A DNA stretch of 64,000 bases from Lachnospiraceae bacterium (GTDB taxonomy: Bacteria > Bacillota > Clostridia > Lachnospirales > Lachnospiraceae), in assembly GCA_910575565.1 (NCBI GenBank), contig CAJTFL010000014.1, forward strand, positions 45,979-109,978. The letters are read 5' to 3'. Both the position numbers and the translations under genes were made by a program. Below, piece by piece: positions 16,530-23,052 of this stretch (positions within the stretch are counted from its first letter, which is position 1; every line of letters begins with the position of its first letter). The notes beneath the pieces were generated by a model, which saw only the letters and a list, made by a program, of their open reading frames with translations, did no database searches and was not told the origin of the DNA.

Positions 16530-16952
16530 CTACCGAAGCTTCGTGCCGCACCGCTTACAGAAATTCACATTCGGCGCGCACACCTCCCCGCACTGGGGGC
16601 ACACATTCCCACTGGGAGCGCCTGGAGCGCCTCCGCCGGCTCCCGCCCCCGAAGGCTCCCCTAAAATCTGCCTGTTCTGCTCCCCCAAGGCTTTAATCTG
16701 CTTTTCCTGCTCCTGGATCTGCTGATACTTTCCCGTAATCTCCTTATACAAAGGGATCAGCTTCTCCACATCAAACTTATTGTCCTTCCACAGGTTATAG
16801 CCCAGCTCACCGCTTTGGAGCTTTAAATTCGCAATCTCGCCCTCCAGGGTTGAAATATACGTTTTCAGCCGGTTTTCCTCCATAAAAGCGGAGGTTTTCA
16901 CATTGATTTTCGTCAGCTGCCTGGAAAGCTCCTGTTTAATATCCATCGCCAT
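16530..16952 (-). CDS. Coiled-coil protein with C-terminal zinc ribbon
   Basis: 140 residues, predicted cytosolic. Residues 5-95 are helical with heptad-like hydrophobics (LSRQLTKINVKTSAF, IPLYKEITGKYQQIQEQEKQIKAL) and probably form a coiled coil. A Gly/Ala/Pro linker leads to a zinc ribbon at the C-terminus: VCPQCGEVCAPNVNFCKRCG. This reverses the order of the other zinc-ribbon proteins in the island, where the ribbon is N-terminal. No enzyme motif. It lies 13 bases after the larger zinc-ribbon ectodomain protein, hence co-transcribed. Possibly an adaptor or oligomerisation factor; function unknown. Confidence 0.75.
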   Translation of the reverse strand: MAMDIKQELSRQLTKINVKTSAFMEENRLKTYISTLEGEIANLKLQSGELGYNLWKDNKFDVEKLIPLYKEITGKYQQIQEQEKQIKALGEQNRQILGEPSGAGAGGGAPGAPSGNVCPQCGEVCAPNVNFCKRCGTKLR

Positions 16953-16965
16953 AAGTCATTCTCCT

Positions 16966-18882
16966 CTACCAGTCAATCGAATCCCTCTGGACAAAGGCGC
17001 TTACATCTTCATCCAGCTTCCGCAGGGACTTGCCGTCAAAATACATCAGATCGCCTTCTTCACGGCTGTGATTATAATCGGTCAGCAGCACAAAGGTATT
17101 GTCCTCCGCCTTGTCGGCATAGTTTACCTCCTCCGCCACGGGAATTGCCTTCTTCCCGTTCCAGAGGGACAGCTTCACACAGTCATCCCGATCATCGTAA
17201 TCCGTAATCAGCACCATGGAACCGCCATCATTTACCGACGCTGCCCCGTATACGTCCCTTAACACTTCTTTTTTATTGTAATACAGGTCGCCGCACTCAT
17301 CATCGTAATCATAATCCTTTAAATAATACAGCCCCTTGCCGTCAGCCGCCTGCAGCCGGATCCCCTCGCCTTCGTCATACTCGGCCAGCGTCCCTGCGCC
17401 GCTCCCAGACAGGCTGGTCTGCCAAATCATAAAATCTTCCCCGTTCTCGTCCACCGTAGAGATGTACAGCTTCCCGGACTCGGAATGAAAGATCGCCTGG
17501 GCCACCTGATCAATATCCCCGTATTCCCCAATCTTCTGGCCGCCGGAAGAAAGCACCGTGACGGCTTCCTCGCTCATTTCCTGTTTTATGCAGGAATTCC
17601 AGGAACTGTTCTCCATATCGGACCACAGCACCTCCACGCTTTCCAGATCCGGGTATTCCGTAAAGAGGAAATACTGCCCTTTCTCTGAAACCGAGTAGGA
17701 GACCATGTAATTGTACCGGTCAGAAATAAGCTGTTCCTTATTCCCGTCAAACAGATATAAGGATTTCGCCTCATACTCGAATTTTTCCTCATCCAGGCGC
17801 TCCTGCTGCCTTTCGGGAATGCCGTCGCTGCTGTCGTCCCGGACGAACTTCCCATACTCCTGCTCCACCATATCTGTTTTTAAATAATGGAAGACCCCTG
17901 TTTCCGAATCGAAGGAAAGAATCTCGCTGATATCGTCAGCCACCCGCTCCTTATTCCCCGCCTTGTCAATCTGGTACAGCTTATCGCCTTTTAAGGCATA
18001 GAAGTTTTTCAAATCCTTCTCTGCGTAGAATTTATCCACATCGTCTTCCAGCTCCACCGCCTCTTTTTTCTGGGCAAGATCCTGATAGTAATACGTGGTT
18101 TCTCCCCTGTCCGTTTCCGACCAGTAAAGATTTTTCTGGCTTTCATCCAAACGGTAAGATTTCACATCCTTGGCAAACCGTTTGGATTCCTTGCCGTTAT
18201 AGTAATAAAGGGAATTTTTCTTCTTATATAAAAGGGTATTATTATTCAGCAAGGTATACCCGCTTACATTGGAGTCAATCTTTTTCCCCTCCTTTGGCTT
18301 AGATACCTTAGCCAAAAACAAATCATACGTGTCCCCGTCATAGTCTTCCTTATAAATTACATATTTACCGTCCTTGCTTACGTACCTGCCGCCCACAGTC
18401 CCTGAGGGGTTATGGCTCCGGCTGTAGGAATCGGTAAGTTCCACCGGCTTTGGCTTCCTGGGCTTTAAATCCACCATCATCATGCCCTGATCCTTAAAGT
18501 ACACAAGCTTCGTGGGCAGATCTGACTTCCCCCCTGACAGGTTCGCGGCGGCAAAGATCCCGATTCCCACCACCAGAACCCCTGCCACGCAGGCCGGGAT
18601 AATGATCTTAAGCTTCTTTGACGCCTTCACCGAAGCAATAATCCCCTTTATGCCCTTCGTCCCGGCATTCCCTGCCGTACCGGCTGCCAGGTTAAACCCG
18701 CATTCATCGCAAAATACATCCCCTGCCGAAAGGCGCTTACCGCAATTGGGGCAAAATACGCTGCCCTGATCCGAGTTTTGCTGTGAAACCGGCTGCGCCC
18801 CTCCCCCTTCTATCTTCGTCCCGCAGTTCCCACAGAACGTAGCTCCATCCTCTAAGGGAGCACCACATTTCGGACATACCAT
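16966..18882 (-). CDS. Double zinc-ribbon membrane protein with beta-propeller-like ectodomain
   Basis: 638 residues. Two zinc ribbons lie in the cytoplasmic part (CPKCGAPLEDGATFCGNCG at 3-21 and CPNCGKRLSAGDVFCDECG near 44-62). One transmembrane helix follows (about 92-115, LKIIIPACVAGVLVVGIGIF), then about 500 extracellular residues. These are made of repeated short beta segments, such as GRYVSKDGKYVIYKEDYDGDTYDLFLAKV, SLYYYNGKESKRFAKDVKSY and TTYYYQDLAQKKEAV, as in DUF5050 or TolB-like propeller domains. No catalytic motif is seen. Likely a surface sensor or scaffold. First of a three-gene run with the coiled-coil and DUF4190 proteins, although the last also has its own promoter. Confidence 0.78.
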   Translation of the reverse strand: MVCPKCGAPLEDGATFCGNCGTKIEGGGAQPVSQQNSDQGSVFCPNCGKRLSAGDVFCDECGFNLAAGTAGNAGTKGIKGIIASVKASKKLKIIIPACVAGVLVVGIGIFAAANLSGGKSDLPTKLVYFKDQGMMMVDLKPRKPKPVELTDSYSRSHNPSGTVGGRYVSKDGKYVIYKEDYDGDTYDLFLAKVSKPKEGKKIDSNVSGYTLLNNNTLLYKKKNSLYYYNGKESKRFAKDVKSYRLDESQKNLYWSETDRGETTYYYQDLAQKKEAVELEDDVDKFYAEKDLKNFYALKGDKLYQIDKAGNKERVADDISEILSFDSETGVFHYLKTDMVEQEYGKFVRDDSSDGIPERQQERLDEEKFEYEAKSLYLFDGNKEQLISDRYNYMVSYSVSEKGQYFLFTEYPDLESVEVLWSDMENSSWNSCIKQEMSEEAVTVLSSGGQKIGEYGDIDQVAQAIFHSESGKLYISTVDENGEDFMIWQTSLSGSGAGTLAEYDEGEGIRLQAADGKGLYYLKDYDYDDECGDLYYNKKEVLRDVYGAASVNDGGSMVLITDYDDRDDCVKLSLWNGKKAIPVAEEVNYADKAEDNTFVLLTDYNHSREEGDLMYFDGKSLRKLDEDVSAFVQRDSIDW

Positions 18883-18987
18883 ACCAGTTCCTCCTTTGCA
18901 TTTCGTAAAATATTCCCAAACTTCCTAAAAGTATTCTTAAAAGGCTTAACGCCCTGATATCTGGCCGCGCAAAAATAAAGCATGAAA

Positions 18988-19581
18988 TCACTGGGTTAAA
19001 TCACACTCCGCCACAATCAGCTCCACTGCCCCCAGCATCAGCCTGTCTCCCACCTGAATCTCCCTGGGGCCTTCAATCACTTCCCCATTTAACAAGGTGT
19101 GGTTAAAGGATTTTAAATCCTCCACATAGCAGGCATTGCCCCGCCGGTAAAAGCTGCAGTGCCTTCTTGACACGGAGCGATCCCCCTCAATCACCATGGT
19201 ACAGGAAGCGGCATCCCTTCCTAATATAGCGGATACGCTCAAATCGCAGGCATATACGTTATCGCTGTTATTGGCGTCCTGAAGCACCAGCAGGCCGGAA
19301 ACCGCCGGTTCCGTTTCCTGATATTCTCCTTCCTGCATACTGTTTCCGCTATCAGGCTCCGTCCAGTCCCCGCCCTCATCTTGGGGAGCCCAGTCATCTA
19401 CCTGGCCAAACTGGTTTTCTTCCTGATAAGGCTCCTGGTAAGACTCCTGATACGTTCCCCCATAAGACTCATTTTGTGAAAACTCATTGCCGGTACTGCC
19501 TTTTACCTTCTGCGCCGCCCCGCAGTGAATGCAGAACTTTGCCCCTTCTCTTATCTCTCCTCCGCAGCTTGTGCAAAACAT
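18988..19581 (-). CDS. Zinc-ribbon FHA-domain protein
   Basis: About 197 residues from the ATG at 19581, which has GGAG 10 bases upstream. The zinc ribbon CTSCGGEIREGAKFCIHCG is at residues 3-21. A Gln/Glu/Tyr-rich low-complexity linker (about 30-95) is followed by a canonical FHA domain (about 100-195), with the phosphothreonine-binding signature ILGRDAASC...DRSVSRRHC...FNHTLLNG. It therefore should bind phosphorylated Thr peptides made by the island's kinases. It follows two other FHA-type genes in one direction (20225-21568 and 19673-20197) and probably shares their promoter. Confidence 0.85.
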   Translation of the reverse strand: MFCTSCGGEIREGAKFCIHCGAAQKVKGSTGNEFSQNESYGGTYQESYQEPYQEENQFGQVDDWAPQDEGGDWTEPDSGNSMQEGEYQETEPAVSGLLVLQDANNSDNVYACDLSVSAILGRDAASCTMVIEGDRSVSRRHCSFYRRGNACYVEDLKSFNHTLLNGEVIEGPREIQVGDRLMLGAVELIVAECDLTQ

Positions 19582-19672
19582 ATCCTTGCTCCTTTCCCCG
19601 GGCATCCATCCCGATACGCCTGCCATTATATTTCCCTAACGGTTCCGTTTTCCATAATGCCTAAAGTTTGCC

Positions 19673-20197
19673 TTACGGTTCCTCCTCTGTCCCTTCCCAG
19701 GCAAAATCCTTTCCGCACAGTGGGATAAACATCAGTTTTTCCCCTCCCACCTGTAGGATATCCCTGCCGTGAAGCTCTAAATTAAACAGCACCACCTGCC
19801 CGTTTACGTAAGACATCTCCCTGGAATCCCCGGCGCTGGCAGAAAATACCCTGGTTTCCGGATCATACTCCACCACTGCCTGGCAGGCTCTTGCCACCTG
19901 GGCATCCGCCCCCAAATTTATATCCTGCCCATCTGTGCCGCCGATAGTGTTCTTTCCCTTTTTCAGCTCGTATACCATTCCCGCCAGATCCCCTTCAATG
20001 CAGGCCAGCCACCCGGTCAGCCACTTTTTCGACCGGGAAGAGCTTTGAACCTGGGGCGCGGCCTGTTCCTGCACCGGCGATACCTGCTGGCTTTTTGCCG
20101 TCTTTATGCTGGAAACCTCCCTGCTGCCGCAGCGCGGGCATTCTTCGTACTTATCTGCGTCATAATAATGCCCGTTTGCACACCGTTTTAAATTCAT
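19673..20197 (-). CDS. Zinc-finger-like FHA-fold protein (degenerate FHA)
   Basis: 174 residues. The N-terminus MNLKRCANGHYYDADKYEECPRCGS is a one-Cys-plus-His then CxxC finger shared with the next upstream protein (CSKGHYYDDTKFAQCPHCG). Residues 70-170 follow the beta-sandwich pattern of an FHA domain (KNTIGGTDGQDINLG...VVEYDPETRVFSASAG...YVNGQVV...GDILQVG-like), but the Ser and His of the usual SRRH motif are missing. Phosphothreonine binding is therefore doubtful. Cytosolic. Gap of 27 bases to the upstream gene, so the two are co-transcribed. Perhaps a partner that dimerises with the other FHA proteins. Confidence 0.75.
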   Translation of the reverse strand: MNLKRCANGHYYDADKYEECPRCGSREVSSIKTAKSQQVSPVQEQAAPQVQSSSRSKKWLTGWLACIEGDLAGMVYELKKGKNTIGGTDGQDINLGADAQVARACQAVVEYDPETRVFSASAGDSREMSYVNGQVVLFNLELHGRDILQVGGEKLMFIPLCGKDFAWEGTEEEP

Positions 20198-20224
20198 AAG
20201 CCATAACCTCCCTGTGAAATCCCT

Positions 20225-21568
20225 TTACTGAACATCCCATGACCTTCCTTCCCGGCAGAAAGCGATAAATTCAAACTCCGCCTCCCCAGCTTTAATCCGA
20301 TCGCCGGTATTAAGCTGGACAGAACCTTTAACCTCACTTCCATTCAAGTAAACAGAATCCCCCGACTGCTGAACCAGATAAAAACTGTTGCTTCGGTCGT
20401 CATATACCAATGCGCACACCGTTTCCTTTAATTCCTCCGGCAAGGGAATATCGGCACCCTGCCGGTTCCCCATACGGTTAAACCCTTTATACAGGCGGTA
20501 ATCCCTGCCCTTCCACATTCCCTTTACGCATACCAGCCATCCGGCCACATACTGGGCGGGGGACAGGGGGAAGGTTTCCGCAGGAGCCGATTGCATTTTA
20601 ACCGGCTCTGCCTTAACAGGCGCTGACGGCTTCACTTCCCTGGCCGTTTTTGCCGGGGCAGGGGGTGTGCTCCCCGCCCTCTGCCCGCTTCCCTGCTTTT
20701 CTGCGTCAGGCCGGGAAAAAGCGACGGTTCGGTTATCATCCTCATTTATGGTTCCTGCACTCACATTCCGGCTAAAAGCGACGGTTCGGTTATCATCTTC
20801 ATTTATGGTTCCTGCACTCGCATTCCGGCTAAAAGCAACGGTTCGGTTATCATCTTCATTTATGCTGCCTGTGCTGCCGTGGCTAAAAGCAACAGTACGG
20901 TTATCATCTTCACTATAGCCGCCCCCTCCCGTTTCCGGTCTGTGGCTAAAGGCGATGGTCCGGTTATCATCATCGCCGTAACCGCCTCCTCCCGTTCCCG
21001 CTCCGGAGCCAAAAGCTATGGTCCGGTTATCGTCGTCACTATAGCCGCCTCCTCCCGTTCCCGCGCCGGGGCCAAAAGCTATGGTCCGGTTATCGTCGTC
21101 ACTATAGCCGCCTCCTCCCGTTCCCGTGCCGGGGCCAAAAGCTATGGTTCGGTTATCGTCGTCACTATAGCCGCCTCCTCCCGTTCCCGCGCCGGAGCCA
21201 AAAGCTATGGTCCGGTTATCGTCGTCACCGTAGCCGCTTCCTCCCGTTCCCGCGCCGGAGTCAAAAGCCAGTGTCCGGTCATCGTCTTTTGGCATACCGC
21301 CCGGCATCTGGGACAAGCCCACGGTGCAGTCATCATAATCCCCTGTAACCGCCGGGCCGCCCTGGCCGGAAAACTGGGACAGCTCAGGGCTTACAGGCGC
21401 CGCCGGAGCCGCCTGCTGCTGGGCTGGGGCTTCTTTGCGGAAAAAACTAAACCTCTTTGCCTTCACCGGCTTTTCCGGCTCTATGGCCGGCAACACGCCG
21501 CAGTGGGGACACTGCGCAAACTTTGTATCATCATAATAATGCCCTTTGCTGCATCTGATAACTGCCAT
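20225..21568 (-). CDS. FHA-fold protein with ten DDNRT(I/V)AF repeats
   Basis: 447 residues. The N-terminal finger CSKGHYYDDTKFAQCPHCG (6-24) is followed by a linker and then residues 95-284 with ten copies of an acidic-Asn-Arg-Thr motif (DDDRTLAF once, DDDNRTIAF five times, EDDNRTVAF four times). The copies are spaced 17-21 residues apart by Gly/Ser-rich linkers. The C-terminal domain (about 340-440) has an FHA-like fold, but the phosphothreonine pocket residues are not obvious. The Thr sites sit centrally at residues 99, 120, 141, 162, 183, 204, 225, 242, 262 and 281. They are ideal candidates for multi-site phosphorylation by the neighbouring kinases and for recruiting FHA proteins. A consensus promoter lies directly upstream. 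Confidence 0.85.
   Translation of the reverse strand: MAVIRCSKGHYYDDTKFAQCPHCGVLPAIEPEKPVKAKRFSFFRKEAPAQQQAAPAAPVSPELSQFSGQGGPAVTGDYDDCTVGLSQMPGGMPKDDDRTLAFDSGAGTGGSGYGDDDNRTIAFGSGAGTGGGGYSDDDNRTIAFGPGTGTGGGGYSDDDNRTIAFGPGAGTGGGGYSDDDNRTIAFGSGAGTGGGGYGDDDNRTIAFSHRPETGGGGYSEDDNRTVAFSHGSTGSINEDDNRTVAFSRNASAGTINEDDNRTVAFSRNVSAGTINEDDNRTVAFSRPDAEKQGSGQRAGSTPPAPAKTAREVKPSAPVKAEPVKMQSAPAETFPLSPAQYVAGWLVCVKGMWKGRDYRLYKGFNRMGNRQGADIPLPEELKETVCALVYDDRSNSFYLVQQSGDSVYLNGSEVKGSVQLNTGDRIKAGEAEFEFIAFCREGRSWDVQ
20717..21286 (-). repeat. In-gene tandem repeat encoding ten DDNRT motifs
   Basis: Imperfect 51-63 bp units inside the FHA-fold gene. The six upstream copies keep a strict 63-base period, while the last four differ in linker. 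Near-identical copies imply recent expansion and probable copy-number variation between strains. Confidence 0.85.
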
Positions 21569-21626
21569 TTCTTCCTCCTTGAACCTCCGCCAATCGGGTC
21601 TTTGTTTTATCCATTAAATATACCTA

Positions 21627-21655
21627 ATTATATACAGGATAGGTTTCTTTGTCAA
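21627..21655 (-). promoter_or_regulatory. Consensus sigma-A promoter of the FHA gene cluster
   Basis: Minus strand TTGACA (21650-21655), 17-base spacer, TATAAT (21627-21632): a perfect consensus match. It starts about 60 bases before the ATG at 21568 and probably drives the three FHA-type genes. The preceding lipoprotein gene ends at 21668. Confidence 0.8.
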
Positions 21656-21667
21656 TTTTTCTGCTTT

Positions 21668-22879
21668 TTAATTTGTGGTCAGGGAATTGGTAAACACACT
21701 CCCATAACCTTCCGGTTCATAATTCGGAACGGCAAATATTCCATCATCCGCAAGCAGGAAATAATAGTTACTGTCAGAAAGAGAATATCCCACCAGGTTT
21801 TTCCCCTGCCGCCGTTCCAGCCTAGGCGGGATTCCCCCGGAATTGTTAAATTCGTAATCATACCGGTTCCCGTTTTGGTAATAAACGGAAAAACTAAAGC
21901 TCCCCTCAGATATCCCGTCCGCAAAGGTTCCGCTTCCAAAAAAGTTAGGCGACTGGGCATTGCTGTTTGTATACACCACCGTGTCAATCCTGCCGCTGCC
22001 ATTAGGCTTATCCCCGCTCCACTGCCCGGAATAAACCACATACCGCTCCCGGTTATTGGTGTAATAATCCCCGTAGCCTTCCCGCTTTTCATCCCGCATC
22101 TGGCCTAAATACACATATCCGTCAGGATATACCGCCGCATACTGGTCGCCTTCCCGCTGCATCACTAAAGGCTCCTCAAGCCGGGATACCAGATCCAAAA
22201 AGTCCTGGGTCAGGAGCACCTCCTTGGCCAATTCCCCGTCATTTGCCTTAAGCAGATCCGACAGGCGGCCTAAAAGCTCCTCATACTCCTTCATGATCTC
22301 ATAGCGGACGCTTAAGCGGTCGATTTCCCTGGCCAGCTTCGTCGCCTCTATCTCCGCGTTCTTTAACACCTCCAAAGCCAGCTCCAAATCGCCCATGGCT
22401 TCATAAGCGCCGGAAAGCTTCAAATAGGAGTCCTCTTCCTCCTCATCATAGACGATCAAATCCTTGTAGTACTTAACCGCCTTGCTGTAATCTTCGTTTT
22501 TAAAGGCCTCGTCGCCTAAATCCGTTAACTGTGTGACGATCTTTGTATTCATCCCCCGGATTGCCGTGTTCGTTCTGGCATCCTTTTCTGAGGAAGACAG
22601 ATCGTCTGCCACCGCCAATGCCTTTTTCAGCACATTCACCGAGCTTTCCAGATCCTTCTGGGCGGTAAACACATCAGACAGCCCCCGGTAAGCCTCCATT
22701 TCCTTCGGCTCAATATCCAGAGCCTTTGAATACGCCAGCATTGCCTTGTCGTATTCCTCCTCAATCAGATATTTCTCCCCCAGATCCAGCTGGCGGTTTA
22801 CCCGAAAATCTGCCACGGCACTGCAGCCGGTAAGCAAAACCAGGCACAGCGCTGCCGCCGCAAAAAGCTTTCTCTTCAC
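21668..22879 (-). CDS. Lipoprotein with TPR and MORN-like repeats
   Basis: 403 residues starting at a GTG (22879) behind GGAGG. A lipoprotein signal ends in LLTGC, with Cys near residue 19. Residues 30-190 are tetratricopeptide repeats (YLIEEEYDKAMLAYSKALDIEP, EAFKNEDYSKAVKYYKDLIVYD, AYEAMGDLELALEVLKNAEIEA). Residues 240-350 carry MORN-like Tyr/Gly repeats (PDGYVYLGQMRDEKREGYGDYY, YSGQWSGDKPNGSGRI). The protein should be tethered to the outer face of the membrane. It follows a 44-residue membrane peptide gene and the TPR kinase gene. No enzymatic motif; likely a surface assembly factor. Confidence 0.8.
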   Translation of the reverse strand: MKRKLFAAAALCLVLLTGCSAVADFRVNRQLDLGEKYLIEEEYDKAMLAYSKALDIEPKEMEAYRGLSDVFTAQKDLESSVNVLKKALAVADDLSSSEKDARTNTAIRGMNTKIVTQLTDLGDEAFKNEDYSKAVKYYKDLIVYDEEEEDSYLKLSGAYEAMGDLELALEVLKNAEIEATKLAREIDRLSVRYEIMKEYEELLGRLSDLLKANDGELAKEVLLTQDFLDLVSRLEEPLVMQREGDQYAAVYPDGYVYLGQMRDEKREGYGDYYTNNRERYVVYSGQWSGDKPNGSGRIDTVVYTNSNAQSPNFFGSGTFADGISEGSFSFSVYYQNGNRYDYEFNNSGGIPPRLERRQGKNLVGYSLSDSNYYFLLADDGIFAVPNYEPEGYGSVFTNSLTTN

Positions 22880-22893
22880 CTTCCCCCGCCTCC

Positions 22894-23028
22894 TTAGTAC
22901 TTCTCATTCATTTTCCATTCCATCTGCCGCTTTTTCTTCTCGCTGGTAGCCATAAACATGATCAGCCGGATCAGACCGATGAAAAAGAGCAGGAGCCCAA
23001 GGCCAATCATCCCAATTCCTATGCCCAT
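22894..23028 (-). CDS. Small single-helix membrane protein (44 residues)
   Basis: ATG at 23026-23028 with GGAAAGGAAG just upstream, ending at TAA 22894-22896. The predicted peptide begins MGIGIGMIGLGLLLFFIG, forming one transmembrane helix (about 5-27), followed by a basic cytoplasmic-type tail with KKKRQ and ending NEKY. It fills the gap between the TPR kinase (23053) and the lipoprotein gene (22879) with spacing of 14-25 bases on each side, which is what a genuine co-transcribed gene would show. No family recognised; it may be a regulator of the neighbouring kinase or a membrane linker. Confidence 0.6.
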   Translation of the reverse strand: MGIGIGMIGLGLLLFFIGLIRLIMFMATSEKKKRQMEWKMNEKY

Positions 23029-23052
23029 CTTCTTCCTTTCCCTGCCCCAGCG

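Noticed and set aside
20717..21286. Possible CRISPR array (also 27233-27400 and 30151-30290)
   Set aside because: Units are contiguous and in frame with real proteins; no unique spacers, leader or cas genes.
20667..22108. Long plus-strand open frames opposite the FHA-repeat and lipoprotein genes
   Set aside because: They mirror the tandem repeats and GC-rich codons of the minus-strand genes, have no ribosome site, and show low-complexity translations.
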